A DNA stretch of 64,000 nt from Odiellus spinosus (GCA_963920705.1 OY987230.1:4092001-4156000), one strand, 5' to 3'; numbered from the stretch's first letter, positions 32,598 to 44,879 are shown. A program made the numbers and translations. Notes: generated by a model not told the origin, from the sequence alone.

Positions 32598-33443
32598 AAG
32601 CTTGGTTTCCACTAGCGCGCGCAAAAGCATACGTGCGTTAAAAAGCGTCAGATTTACGTAATTAACTTTTTATGCGACGCTTCCAGCGATTTCCACTACT
32701 ATTATTTTTACGCATCATTTTGGCGGGAAATTTTAAAAGCCTGAAAGTATTTCACTCAGCCTGTTTTAAAAAAAATAAATGGGCATAGGGACTATCGCGA
32801 AAGTTTTTTTCTCTGGCAAGTCTGGGTACTAATTTAGAACATAATAACTTTGGGATTAGAATTTTTAGTATCGAATAAACTCCGAAAAAAATTAAAGAAG
32901 TACCGAAAATCTTTTTGGATTAGGGGAATGTTTCAAAAGCGAAGTCAACGGGGCTAGTTACTACGCAAATTTGGTTCAAGAAATACGCGAGGGCGACGAT
33001 TAGAGCCGTTTTAGGTTTGTAAGTAAAATATCTTTTGGCGAAAATATGGTTAGAATACAAACTTTTCGGACATTTTGCCGGGAAATTGATTGTAATACCT
33101 GGACTGGTATCGAGCAGATTATATCGCCCTCTAGATAAAGCTACTGGAATCTTATAAAGGATGGCGAGTGAAACTGAAAATTTATTTAAATTAATTACTA
33201 GGCATACATTTACTTTAAAAGATAATATTAAATTATTTTTGTGTCGGGTCTCGCTTTGACACGTTATTAAAGTTCTACTTTCGAGCGAAACTGTTCGCGA
33301 TAAAATTACGCAGCGTCAAATTTAGAAATTTGAATACGCGGGGCGTAAAGCGCCATATCGTATCGCAACGCGCCAAAATTTGACGCTTTTTGTCGCGCGT
33401 AGGCACTTATGCGTCGTTACGCGCGCTAGTGAAAACTAAGCTT
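32598..33443. mobile_element. Nested 846 bp TIR element with TA flanks
   Basis: Ends AAGCTTGGTTTCCACTAGCG / CGCTAGTGAAAACTAAGCTT, continuing as CGCGCG..., with TA on both sides. CpG-rich ends (GCGTCAGATTT / AAATTTGACGC) differ from the AT-rich middle. No coding region. The absence of this block from the right arm of the surrounding foldback element shows it is an insertion. Confidence 0.85.
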
Positions 33444-33558
33444 TAGACCATCATTAAAGGGTAAATGAAAACTGCTACATCACTTTCTTGATTTTACGTT
33501 TTTTAAGCATCTCCTAAATATGATAAAAAAGGTTTTAAAGATCGGACTTAGTTGTCTG

Positions 33559-33710
33559 TGTAGTGTTTACTCACTATCGCGGCTATCTAATACAACGGTC
33601 AAAGGTTATAAACAACTTTATTCGCGGAACTCCGGGGTCACTCTACCTACACGTTACATTGTTCTCTTTTATTACAACTCGTATTCGCCGCCTAGCGGTA
33701 GGATCTTACA
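33559..33710 (-). repeat. 3' LTR of the Gypsy element
   Basis: 152 bp, TGTAG...TTACA on the plus strand, near-identical to 37609-37754. Confidence 0.95.
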
Positions 33711-33949
33711 TCTCTTCCTCCGTTTTTTTCTTTTGCATATAGACAACCATTAACATAAAATAATTGTTATAAAACAATTAATATAATCCAACACATATTT
33801 TTTTTTCCCGGATGTATAACAATCGAACAAACCAAAACACTAACAAGCAACTAATAGAAAACCATTAATATAAAACAGTTATTATAAAACAATTATTATA
33901 AACCAATTCGAGTTCAAGTTCAACTGTCCCCATAGCACACGGGTGGAAC

Positions 33950-36700
33950 GCCACGGTTGTCTCTGACCGTATATCTTCTCTGAGGTGGATCTGCCGGTAT
34001 CTCAGCAGGAGCAATGCCAGGAACTGGACCCTGAATATGATCGTCTTCAAAGCTCGGTGATTCTCGCCACTTTCCCGCTGCCTCAGCCGAAAATAGCTTA
34101 AAGAACGAGGAGTTCCGTTCGATTCGCTTTCCCCGGCGGTGAGCCGTGATCTGCGACCCCTTGACCGCAGTTACGGTATAGGGAAATGGATCATAAAACG
34201 AAGAGAGTTTATTACGCCTATCCGCGCGCACCAGCACGAAGTCACCCACACCAATGCCGTGCGGTGTAGACAGTCTTTTACCGTCCGCATATGATTTCAT
34301 CTTCGCTTTCTTGGAACCATCAGCCTGACGGACCCGAAAGTCTTGCTCCGGGGAACCAACATCCGGAAACCATGTTTTCAGCTTACGCCCAAAACAAGAG
34401 CTCACTTGGAGACCTCCCCGTAGTAGCGTGAGGAGTTGCGCGATATGACATGAGAAAATTCCGTAGGTCTTTAGCCCAGCATATGCGTTCGATAGTAGCG
34501 GTCTGTATGAATTTATTTAGTGTCCTCATGAACCTCTCCGCTTCCCCATTAGCTTGCGGCCAAAGCTTCGTAACCTTGTGATGATAACATCCGAGCTCCT
34601 CTAAGCATAGCGTGAATTGAGAAGCGTTAAAGGGAGGGCCATTGTCCGTTTTTAATCTTTCAGGAAACCCAAACATGGCGAAAACGACCTCCAGCTTGTC
34701 AAGTATATTTGTGCAGGTAAGCGACTGAACCGTTTGGACCACCGGATACCGTGAGTACTCATCAATGAGCACCAACGCATGGCACCCGTCCGGAAATGGA
34801 CCAGCGAAATCCATAACCAGATGACTCCAGACCTTATCCGGCAGCACGGTCATCTGTAATGGAACTTCATGGACACCCTTTACCGCCGCTTGACAAGCAA
34901 GACAACCTTTCACCAGACTCTCTACCATCTCATCAATCCCTGGGAACCAGATCTTCTCTCTCAACAGCATCTTTGTTTTTACTAATCCTTGATGTCCTGT
35001 ATGAGCCAGCTCCACACATCGACGCTGCAGGGCTCTAGGCATCACAATTCTAGTACCTCGTAATAAGATGCCGCTCTGGTGAACCATTAGTTCCCGTCGG
35101 ACGCCCTTGAATGGTATCAAACCTTCCTCTTTAAACCCGCAGTCGTCCCTACCAGGCTTTTGCACCTCGGTAATTACTTTCCTTAGTATTGTATCTTTAG
35201 CTGTCTCTTCGGCAACCAGCGAGGTAGTAAGAGCCTTGGGAATTGACTGCTCAACGACATAGTTGACGTATTGTTCTAAGTCATCCTCATCGCTCTTCGA
35301 CGCAATAGGATGACGAGAAAGATAGTCTAAAGGATTGTCCTTTCCAGCTTGGTATACTACGTCGAAGGTATAAGGTTGCACCTTAACGCAAAGGCGTTCA
35401 AGTCTCGCAGAAGTCTTGAGGTGCGGCTTCGTTAAAATGTGTATCAACGGCTGATGGTCGGTGTAAACTGTAAAACGTAGTCCATAGACAAATAGGTGAT
35501 AATGCTCGATCGCCCATTGAACTGCTAATAGTTCCCGCTCAATCTGGGAATAACGACTTTGGACCTCCGATAGCGCCTTGCTGCCATAAGCCACGACTTG
35601 ATTCTGAGACGTAGCTGGGTCTTCTTGACTCAGGCCAGCGTCCTGAAACCTCCGAAGAACTGACTCCAGCGCCCGATCATGGTCCTCAACAGTGACCCCA
35701 TAAATCAGTACATCGTCACTAGCATTTAACGCTCCGTTAATACCAGCAATGACCTGCGAGATAATATCTTGAAATAGCTCCGCAGCTGACGTAATTCCAA
35801 AGAATAGCCGCTTGTACCGTCTCAGTCCAGTATGCGTAGAGAAAGTAGTAATTACCCTTGACTCTTCATCCAGCTCTATCTGGTGGTAACCCATTTTGAG
35901 ATCGATTTTCGAAAACATAACTGCTCCATTTACCGCAGCCAAGATATCTTCCGCAGTTGGCGTTATGTGTCTCTCTCTCTCTTAATGGCCGCATTCGGAA
36001 GGCGCATGTCGACGCACATGCGGTAGACAACTTTATCTTTCTCCTTAGGCTTGGGCGTTAGGACTATCGGCGAAACCCAAGGCGTCGGTCCCGTTACATG
36101 CTCAATTATATCTTCGCGCTCCAGCTTATCCAGCTCTTCCTCAACCACCTTATGCATGGCAAACGGGATCCGTCTGTGCGGTTGAACTCGACCAGAAATT
36201 GACTTGTCGATATGGAGATGTGCTTTGTAACCCACCAACTTGCCAACACCCTCAAAGAGCTTCGGGAATCTTGCCTTCCAGTCGCCACCATTACCTACGG
36301 GAGACACCATATTTACTGCCGCACAGTCGTCCTTCCAGACACTGATTAGGCCCAAGGCCTCTGCCGTACGGAAACCCAGCAAAGGGTTACTCTGACAATC
36401 TACAACATACAGGTACGCTTCCTCTGTCCTGCCATGTTTTCCAAACGTCACCCTGCAACTACCAAGTAAAGGCAGGCACTGTTTTGACCCATAGGCCCTT
36501 AATTCCACCTTAGTCTTCGTAAGAATCGGCAGCCCAAGTCTTGTATAGGTGCCCACGCTGACAACATTCACGGTAGCACCCGAATCAATGGTTACCTTCA
36601 ATTCCTTCCCATTGACCGTGATAGCCACTTGCGGGGGCCCTTGCATCTGCCCTTTAAAGGTGTAGACGTAGAAAACCTCTTCAACTCCTCCTTGGTCCTT
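33950..36700 (-). pseudogene. Pol region of the Gypsy element (approximate bounds)
   Basis: Protease DSGATVNVV near 36.57 kb; reverse transcriptase from about 36.2 to 35.7 kb; RNase H with VYTDHQPLIH near 35.45 kb; integrase zinc finger HTGHQG...CLACQ near 35.0 kb and core DFAGPF / DNGPPF between 34.8 and 34.6 kb; C-terminal integrase region to about 34.0 kb. Confidence 0.9.
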
Positions 36701-37600
36701 TGGACCAGACGCTTGAAGTACCCGTATTCCATGACGCTTATTCTTGTCTCCTTTGGGCTTGCCGGCGCTTCTACAACATATGGCAAAGTGGTTACGTTTC
36801 TGGCAATTTGAACAAACTTTCCCCTTAGCGGGGCAAACCGTCCCCTTATGAGGCCATTCCTTCCCGCAGTCGAAACACTTTTTATCTTCTGCCTTCGATG
36901 CGCGAGCGTGATCTGTTCGACTTTGACCCCTCGTGGGCCGCCCCTGCCGAACCGCCTCGACTCTAGCCAGCGCCGCTTCCTGACCGACCGTTTTTTCCAT
37001 AACGGACGCCTGACGCTCAGTTGCCTCAAACAGCCGTCCTTGCTCCAGAACCGCTGTCAGAGTTAAATCCGGATCCCGCAACGCGAACTTGCGAAGCCGA
37101 CTGGACTTGACCCCGTATATTAACTGCGATTTTATTTCTCTGTCGACGCTGTGAAATTAACAGAACTTCGATAACTTCCTCAAGCGCGTATGAAACTCGT
37201 CAAGCGTTTCAGCATCCAACTGTGTGGATTGGCGAAACAAGTATATCTCATACTCCCGATTCCGTTGTGGCGCAAAATAAGCCGTTAAAGCGGCAGCAGC
37301 ACTCAAGTACGTAACTCCCACGTCACTTAAAGTAGAAAAAATGTCAAATACCTCCTCCCCCGCGTAGTGAAGGAGCATCGCCCTTTTACGATTGTCCACC
37401 GTAACGTCCATTGCCTGAAGGTAAATCTCAAAACGCGAAAGCCATTTATGCCAATGGAGTGAAACCGATGCTGAGTCACTGTGAGGGTCAAACGCCGCAA
37501 AACCCGGAAAATTCGCCGCTGCCATTCCGACTAAGAAACCGATACCGACAACTTCGACTCCCCGAAATAAAAAACCCGATACCGACACATTTATCTCCGT
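36700..37600 (-). pseudogene. Gag region of the Gypsy element (approximate bounds)
   Basis: Capsid-like start with PHSDSASVSLHWHKWLSRFE (position near 37480) and nucleocapsid with two zinc knuckles near 36.8 kb (CFDCGKEWPHKGTVC and CSNCQKRNHFAICC). Confidence 0.85.
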
Positions 37601-37608
37601 CGCCAAAA

Positions 37609-37754
37609 TGTAGTGTTTACTCACTATCGCGGCTATCTAATACAACGGTCAAAGGTTATATATATTCGCGGAACTCCGGGGTCACTCTACCTACACGTTA
37701 CATTGTTCTCTTTTATTACAACTAGTATTCGCCGCCTAGCGGTAGGATCTTACA
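37609..37754 (-). repeat. 5' LTR of the Gypsy element
   Basis: 146 bp; differs from the other LTR mainly by a 6 bp length difference in its first half. Confidence 0.95.
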
Positions 37755-38949
37755 GTCTGCTACAAAAAAGCACGGAGCCCCTGTGTTTCAATTTCCGAGG
37801 TAGGTATCGAACCAATAGGCGCTCTCGGGAAATCCCGCGTGCTCATGTATAGTATAGTTTATATTACCATAGCCTCCTAGATAGCGCGTAAGTTTGAAAT
37901 TCATTTACGTTTTAGGTTTGATTTAGGCTTAGCATTTTTAAAAGATTATACATTTTTACTACGCTTAAGCGGGAGTTGCGACTTAAATAAATTTTATTAG
38001 ATGAAATAATGCTTTTTAAATAAAGGAAAACACAATTTCGAGCAGTTATTTCGCTATCAAAGGTATTTAGCCTGATTATATATATGATATATATGGTTTC
38101 TCTGGGGTCACGTTGTTTAAACGGCCCCTATTGGTCGGATACCTACCTCGGAAATTGAAACACAGGGGCTCCATGCTTTTTTGTAAGAGACAACTAAGTC
38201 CGATTTTTAAAACCTTTTCTATCATATTTAGGAGATGCTTAAAAATAAGAGTGCATATTTTTCTTAGGTTTTCGATAACGTAGATTCAGAAAAACGTAAA
38301 ATCAAGTGATATAGCAGCTTTCATTTACCCTTTAAACTTATTGACCAGACAGAAGGCTAGAAAGTCTGCTGTCGGGTCTTTAGGGTGAACGGTTGGTTAA
38401 AAGCCTTCTAGTCTACTCGGTTTACATATACTATCGTTTTGGAAATGGTGAAGCGAATGTTTTCAATTGATAATCTAATACAGTTGAACTGTTAATAATT
38501 CAGTATAAAAAGGCATGAACCATATGCCAAACCATCAGTCGAAAGTTTTCCACGTTTATGACCATCTTGCTATATCGCAATTCTTCTTTGCTTTGAACTT
38601 GGGTTGCAACAAATAATTATTATTATCAATTAGGCTTATAAAATACGAATATTCTGGCCACTATTTTGACCACTACTCTCTCAATTCTTAAACGATATCA
38701 AATTTGTTTGTAAATTAGCTTGCAGACTGAAAAGCTGCGTCGATTGATATAATTCCCGAAATTATTTGGTCATTTCTCATTATGTTATTTTCGCGGGGGT
38801 CCACTTTTTATCACGCGAATTTCGTCCACGAATGAATATTATATTAATTTTGATAGAATGTTATACAAGAGTCTTGGAGCTCTCAAAAAAGTCCTACAAA
38901 TAATATGGCGGCCGAAACTAAACGGCCCGAAACTTTTGTCCGCGACTGT

Positions 38950-39600
38950 ACATTCGTACGTAGGTAGATAGGTAGCAATCTATATACGCATCTATATATT
39001 TGTAATTTTAAAAGGCATTTCATTTGGTATGCAAGACCGTGATTTACTTATTAAAACAACGCCGGTTTCGTTGAGAGAAAGAATAACCTTGGGCCGATCA
39101 ATTGCCGTTAAGATTCTCGAAGATAGAAGGTTCATTTTGAAATCACGCAAATAACCTTAGATATTGGGAAAGTGTTTTTTAGCCTAGTGGTGTAGGCTTT
39201 TACTACGCTGTCTCAAGTCTTCGATCCCAAAATTAAAACCCCAAATAACCCCTAATTAACATAAATTGTCTTAAATTGAATGCTAATTACATTAATTTAG
39301 ATGAATAAATTAAAGAATTGCATTCGTCAACTCATCCTCAATGCATCCATGGAATAGTAGTTTTTCCATTTCGTCCCACACGCCAGGATTCGAACCTAGA
39401 CTATAAACTTTATATTAGAGTTGCGCACATTTAGATGCAACAACTACAACCATTCGGCCACGCCGCCGCTAGGCCTAAAATATTCCATAATTCATATATA
39501 TAATAAATTATTCTCAAACGGGAAACAAGTAATCGCATATAACTAAAAAAAAATTCCTAAAAACATTCCAAACCATGGATTATGAAAAACTTCAATAAAC
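38950..39600. other. Intergenic stretch with two SINE-like tRNA heads
   Basis: On the plus strand near 39179-39232, TAGCCTAGTGGTG (A box-like) and GTCTTCGATCCC (B box-like) are spaced as in tRNA-derived SINEs. The better head at 39380-39470 is listed separately. The rest is AT-rich. Confidence 0.45.
39380..39470 (-). pseudogene. tRNA-like (Leu/Ser-type) sequence, probable SINE head
   Basis: Minus strand: GGCGTGGCCGAATGGTTG (A box) and GGTTCGAATCC (B box), about 55 bp apart as in class II tRNAs. The anticodon stem GTTGC/GCAAC has an overlong loop, so it is not a functional tRNA. Confidence 0.6.
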
Positions 39601-40135
39601 ACGGAGGATGTCAAACTTCAATAAACATGGAGGATGCTAAACTTCAATAAACATGGAGGATGGTGGAGGCTATGCAAATGAAAAATTTTGTCGTGCAAAG
39701 AGAAAAAGTTTGTCGTGCAAAAAGAAGACGTTTGTCATGCAAAATGAAAAAGTTTGTCATGGTAAATGAAAGTTTGTCATGGTAAATGAAAGTTTGTCAT
39801 GGTAAATGAAAGTTTGTCATGGTAAATGAAAGTTTGTCATGGTAAATGAAAGTTTGTCATGGTAAATGAAAGTTTGTCATGGTAAATGAAAGTTTGTCAT
39901 GGTAAATGAAAGTTTGTCATGGTAAATGAAAGTTTGTCATGGTAAATGAAAGTTTGTCATGGTAAATGAAAGTTTGTCATGGTAAATGAAAGTTTGTCAT
40001 GGTAAATGAAAGTTTGTCATGGTAAATGAAAGTTTGTCATGCAGAATGAAGAAGTTTACCTTACAAAATACAAAGGTTTGTCATAGAAAATGAAAAGTTT
40101 GATGGAAAATGAAAATGTTTGTCGTGGAAAATGAA
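39600..40135 (+). repeat. Minisatellite, 20 bp unit AGTTTGTCATGGTAAATGAA
   Basis: About fourteen identical copies at 39763-40035 with degraded units on both sides (GTCGTGCAAAGAGAAAAAG), preceded by three copies of CTTCAATAAACATGGAGGAT. The homogeneous core between decayed edges points to recent expansion. Confidence 0.97.
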
Positions 40136-40346
40136 AAGGTGTGACCAGGAAACTGCTTCCATTTTATATATATGTGCAAATATATACAACTTTTTGAGGC
40201 GTTGTTTATTTATACCTAGCTTAATATATACATTATACGTCTAAGGCACTTCTGAATTAATATTGATAAAACGAAATTATCTGAAATTTATGAATGAAGC
40301 AGAGATGCTAAGAGTAGTGGCGTACTTCTTCAAAAAGCAAACACAA

Positions 40347-40780
40347 ATTATACAAAAACTTTTTTCTTCGCGCTTCATAAAAGTGCATATGTAGGCAAGA
40401 AATTTAAACCCGCGAAGGGACAGAAATTAATAATTCAAACCCGTGAAGGGACAGAAATTGAGAATTCAAACCCGTGAAATTCATAATGTAAAAAATGACG
40501 TATAAATTCCGCTTATCGAAACTTTAAATTGTGTAGAAGTCATTCTATAGTAGAATCCACCCTTGGAAAGGGTAACTTTTTAGTGGTGGCGTAAAAAGTT
40601 AACCTTTCAAAGGGTAGATATAGAATGTTTTTTACGGAATTTGTAGTTTCGATAAGCCTAATTTATACATTATTAATTTCACGGGTTTGAATTATTAATT
40701 TCTGTCCCTTTACGGGTTTACATTTCTTCCCAATATATGCACTTTTTTGAAGTGCGAAGCAAAACAAGTCTTTTTATAAT
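40347..40780. mobile_element. Palindromic MITE family A, complete copy
   Basis: Ends ATTATACAAAAACTTTTTTC / GTCTTTTTATAAT are joined to CTTCGCGCTTCATAAAAGTGCAT and its inverted partner. Arms continue with CCCGTGAAGGGACAGAAATT / CTGTCCCTTTACGGG and meet at a short core with GTAGAATCCACCCTTGG. The phrase CAAACCCGTGAAGGGACAGA is duplicated in the left arm. No clear target duplication. Confidence 0.85.
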
Positions 40781-40789
40781 ATACATTTA

Positions 40790-42336
40790 TGGGTAATTTA
40801 CACATTTTGCAAAACGAATGGGCGCAACCCGCCTCCCGGGCTATGGGAATCAATATTAGACAATTACGGAGCGTTGCGAGATTTAACCGAATGTGAATGT
40901 CACAGAGTTAGTATTAGTAAAAATTCAACTCACGTAAAAAGAAGATTCGAGTCGTTGAACTAATTCGCTCGTGGATCGTTTATCATCCTTGATAAACCTC
41001 GATGTTATCGAAACTTCACATTTTCCGAAAGTAGACATTTTTGAAGGGTTAAAGTAGGTCTAAATATTTAAAAGGCCGGAATGCAGTAAAACTTCCCCTA
41101 TAATTTTTCAGCTTTTCATCAGTTAAACACTGGAAAAACAAGTCTGAAAATGATCTCGAATAATATTTAGTACGGCGCAAAGTCCAACTTTAAATTCGCT
41201 TACGCTGAATAGGTTACTTCTGATTAATATATAATAACTATCCAAAATGAGTAATATTCAAAAATTGCGGAATAATGCAAATACGCGGTTTGTGCACATG
41301 GGGTTTGAAGATATCGGAGAAGTTTCATTTCATTTCGTATCTAATTTTGCGAAAGATTTCCTTATTTTAAACCTATTTATGGGAGATGTTTTTTATTATT
41401 AAATTTGGGCCTTAAAAAATGTGCGATTTAGATATTCCAGAAATAATTTTTAGCCCTTAGAGTAAGCGTGAGTAATTTAGTAAAGCGCGACCCCTCCTCA
41501 TAAACTCAAAACCGAGAAAGCTTCGCACAAGCGAATATAATTATGTTTCTCTTCTTGAACTCACGAGGTTTGGACGCGATGCCTTAACGGGAGTCGTTAA
41601 TTAGACCCGGAGACTACAATTATATCAAATTAACATCGACGAAGTATTAAACTTATACAAAAAAATAGCATTCCTCATTCGTCAAAATGACTCGATCTGC
41701 GCGACATTGGTAATTCCGAAGCTCGTCGCTGCTGGCCATAAAACTCTAATCACACCGCTATTTGGTCCCTAATCATAAAGGGAGTCTTTATCGTTCGAAT
41801 TTTTAAATTGAAGATACGAGTGAATTTAAATTATTTAAACGCACTTTTATTAACGTTTAAGCAAAGGTTAGTAAAGAGATTCTGACGTCAATCATAAAAG
41901 AACGTGACCGATAGGAATTTTCGCTTAAAGTTCCACACGCAAACCTTTAAAGTTTATTGTAAATCGAAAGATGCCAGTCAAATTCAATACAAGCGCAACC
42001 TACTTCTTGTTTTCCAGTAGCGCTTTATTTAAAAATCATTTCAACTAGTTATATTTTAAAAGAAATAGCTGGAAGAAAGAAAGTATATGATTATACCACA
42101 GATCTTAATAATTTATAATCATAATAAAAATCTACATTGATTACATTATTTCTATACTTTTTAAACTATTTAGTACATATTGAAAGCTTGATACAATTTG
42201 CTCTACTTGATGGCTCACTTCCCGATAGTTATTCGACACTTCGTTTTAACTTTTAAAATTCGATTTGACCCATTAACTATTTTTGGGTAAGATTAACTAC
42301 TCGCGAGTATCCTCCCCGATACTCTCGGGCGACGAG
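40790..42336. other. Intergenic stretch, no gene recognised
   Basis: AT-rich with no tandem or inverted repeats of note. Confidence 0.3.
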
Positions 42337-42665
42337 GCTCGAGATAAAGGACGGGTGACGAGAACCGAGATAAAGGGCGGGCGACGAGGATCGAGAATAA
42401 GGGCGGGCGACGAGGATCGAGAAAAAGGGCGGGCGACGAGGATCGAGAAAAAGGGCGGGCGACGAGGATCGAGAAAAAGGGCGGGCGACGAGGATTGAGA
42501 TAAAGGGCGGGCGACGAGGATCGAGATAAAGGGCGGGCGACGAGGATCGAGATAAAGGGCGGGCGACGAGGATCGAGATAAAGGGCGGGCGACGAGGATC
42601 GAGATAAAGGGCGGGCGACGAGGATCGAGAAAAAGGGCGGGCGACGAGGATCGAAATAAAGGGAA
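42337..42665 (+). repeat. GC-rich minisatellite, 26 bp unit
   Basis: About twelve units of GATAAAGGGCGGGCGACGAG plus GATCGA with A/T variation (GAGAAAAAGGGC, GAGATAAAGGGC). It is purine-rich with GGG runs and lies in an AT-rich neighbourhood. Both strands show long open frames only because the repeat lacks stops. Confidence 0.97.
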
Positions 42666-42949
42666 GTCGAAAAAAATGAAAAGTCGAAAAAGGCTTATCT
42701 CCGGGCTCTTTTCAAATATGGGCTTCCCCATCTTGTTATTCCCCACATTATAGTTTTAACTTCTTCAAAACAGTTTTTAATAGTGAGGTCACCTCATTAG
42801 TCAATTCCTATAAAATTTATTCCGTTAAGTAAACGTTACTAGTAAGATTTTAAATTTTAGCGAGCGTGGGCGTGGGCTAGATCTCATCGGCACACTGTTA
42901 TAAAGGAAGTAAACGTAGGATGACTACAACAAAAACCTTGCGTTTGTCT

Positions 42950-43162
42950 TAAATACAAATCTTTAATATTTTCTAAACTATCTTTTATATTGAATGAATT
43001 TTTCAACTATATTATAAATTAGATTAAGTTAAACCATTTTAATACTTTTAATTATAATTTAAATGCATATTACTTTTCTATTCACTAAAAGGAGTAAACG
43101 TGGGTCTAATACGATAATTTCTCTTTTCATATCACACGTGATATCCGTGTACACCCTAAGTC

Positions 43163-43204
<42 letters not shown>

Positions 43205-43250
43205 CGATCAGAGTAAAACCTCCACTGAGCTAAAGTTCAGTCGGGGATGT
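42950..43250 (+). mobile_element. Hairpin-ended (HINE-like) element, short copy with (CA)n
   Basis: AT-rich module 42957-43110, then CACGTGATATCCGTGTACAC, a CA microsatellite at 43163-43200 and the 3' hairpin at 43219-43249 (CCTCCACTGAGC/..AGTTCAGTCGGGGATG). The GC-rich core of the longer copies is missing. Confidence 0.8.
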
Positions 43251-44399
43251 AAAAGCCTTAAGAATTTCCCGCGGCTATTTCTATGTCTTGGCCGTATCAA
43301 TTATCCGTCAGATAATTTTTTTAATCTTATATTTCTCTCTCTTTTTCTTGATGTATCATTAACTAGATCGTCCTTGTTTTCAGTTAGCTCGTCTCGTAAA
43401 AGCGTGGCTATACCATTCCAGGCAAAATGTATAACTCGATCCGGGTGGTCTAAACCTCTAAATAGCCGTCGAGCGTACCATCCTGCCAGATTTACACCCT
43501 AGTCCCGTCTTCTTCGAGATTTTTCTCGCGCTACCCGCCAAACTACTTCGACACTTTTTTATTAAACACCAGGCTATCATCCCCTCGTTTCTATAAATCG
43601 TTTTTTATTTTTTATTCGGGGGTCTCTGGGGGAGGGATGATAATAATTCGATTTTAATTCAGTCTACGGTTACAAAACGTATATTGGATAATTTAGGAAC
43701 GAGTTTATCTCTCGGGGTCTATTTGGAAAAGAAATCGAATTGATTCGCGCGACGTACGATCATTTGTCACGATTTAAAGAGGACTAAGAGGTGCGGTGAC
43801 TAAATCGCTTTTTGATAAAGATTAGGCCCGTTTCGCATATAACATTCTATTCCAACTGCTTAGAACAACTTTTAGCGAGAGGTAATTTGAGTGTCGTTCT
43901 GTACAGTCGTATGGTCGGCAATCAATCGAAAGGTGTGACGTTTGATGGAATGGTCAATTTATCGATATGATCAGAAATAGGTTAAAATGATCGAGTTTTG
44001 AGTAATTTGAGTCATCTGACCGAAAAAATGTATTTTTGATGCATTTCATCGAATTCTTTATTAATTGGACCATAGATTTAAATATATTCTTGATTGGACA
44101 TAAAGACATCACTCTAAAAAAAGGCATTGATCTTGGTTTTTGAGGTTAGGTTTTAATATCTAACTTAAAAGTCCAATTTTTGATTTCACGTATGAATTTT
44201 GTTAGGAAACGAATTTAGTTAGTTTCCTAAAGTCTAAGAGTCATATTGCATTATATTAACAACATAGTTATATAGTAAGGTAACTTTAGGTTAGGTTACG
44301 TTACGATAGGTACGTAACGTGAATTCATTAAAACGTCAACATATATCGGACGTATTCCATGAATAAACAATCCCAGTTTATGAAATTCAATCAAAAGAC
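43251..44399. other. Intergenic stretch
   Basis: A CpG-richer segment at 43370-43560 shows no frame I can support. TTAGGTTACGTTACG-like words occur near 44280. Confidence 0.3.
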
Positions 44400-44620
44400 A
44401 TTCCATCATTTGTCACGTCCCAGCTCGAACAAATGTTTTCCAATGAATCGTCATAAAATTAGGAGTCTACCCATTGGAACAAATCCCATTTGTCCGAAAA
44501 TTTCTAGCCAATGTTTTAAAATCTAGCCCAAGGGCTGGTTTCTATTAAATGAGAATATTTTCCCACTCTACCAAATCCTATTGGATCGAATTCCATTGGA
44601 ATGAAAATTTCAAGCATATA
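44400..44620 (+). repeat. Degenerate phrase repeat, CCATTGGAACAAAT words
   Basis: Units such as ACATTCCATCATTTGTC, CCATTGGAACAAATCC and CCTATTGGATCGAATTCC recur every 20-30 bp with heavy decay. Confidence 0.5.
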
Positions 44621-44679
44621 GTAGTATAAAATCAAATTTAGTCAAAAAAGCTCGAATAAATATATTAGATTTCAATAAA

Positions 44680-44735
44680 GCGTTGGACCATCTCACGGAA
44701 AATCTTGGTTCGGGTCCCGCCTTGGGACGGAAAAT
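44680..44735 (+). pseudogene. tRNA 3'-half-like sequence
   Basis: AGCGTTGGACC...CTTGGTTCGGGTCCCG has a B box and a partial anticodon arm; the 5' half is absent. Probably a SINE head remnant. Confidence 0.4.
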
Positions 44736-44879
44736 TTACTAAAACTGAATTATAAATCTTATGAAAAATCGCTTATAATCAAAATTAAAAATGTATTAAT
44801 ACAATAATATTGCGGAGCACACAAAGTTGAGGTTAATAATCTAAGCGGGGCCTTGGCTAGAAAATGGGGTTTTTGGTGG

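Larger units (their letters stand above)
33559..37754 (-). mobile_element. Ty3/Gypsy LTR retrotransposon, damaged but young
   Basis: A 4.2 kb element on the minus strand, flanked by the 5 bp duplication GTCTG (33554-33558, 37755-37759). Short LTRs of 152 and 146 bp begin TG and end CA and differ only by a small indel and very few substitutions, so insertion is recent. A tRNA primer-binding-like site (TGGCGACGGAG on the minus strand) lies just inside the right, 5' LTR; a purine-rich tract lies inside the left, 3' LTR. Gag with two CCHC knuckles precedes protease, reverse transcriptase, RNase H and integrase, the Gypsy order. Short LTRs and paired knuckles recall the Mag group. The coding part has about three breaks, so it is a fossil. 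Confidence 0.95.
32115..38949. mobile_element. Foldback DNA element with Tc1/mariner-like ends, host of two nested insertions
   Basis: Ends CAGTCGCGGACAAAAGTTTC / GAAACTTTTGTCCGCGACTG are flanked by TA (32113-14, 38950-51). Inverted arms: 32115-32590 with 38404-38949; 33447-33553 with 38200-38335; 37755-37850 with 38130-38195. Without insertions it would be about 1.8 kb, almost all palindrome. A small TIR element (32598-33443) and a Gypsy retrotransposon (33559-37754) interrupt the left arm. No transposase of its own. Confidence 0.9.

Noticed and set aside
39380-39470. Functional tRNA-Leu or tRNA-Ser
   Set aside because: A and B boxes are good, but the anticodon loop is too long and the acceptor stem does not pair.
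39763-40035. CRISPR-like direct repeats
   Set aside because: Units are contiguous with no unique spacers, in a eukaryotic setting; a minisatellite.
42297-42746. 149-codon minus-strand frame with SRSSSPALFLDPRRPP repeats, and a plus-strand frame in the same place
   Set aside because: Both are read out of the 26 bp minisatellite; a stop-free unit opens every frame, and there is no start context or flanking exon.
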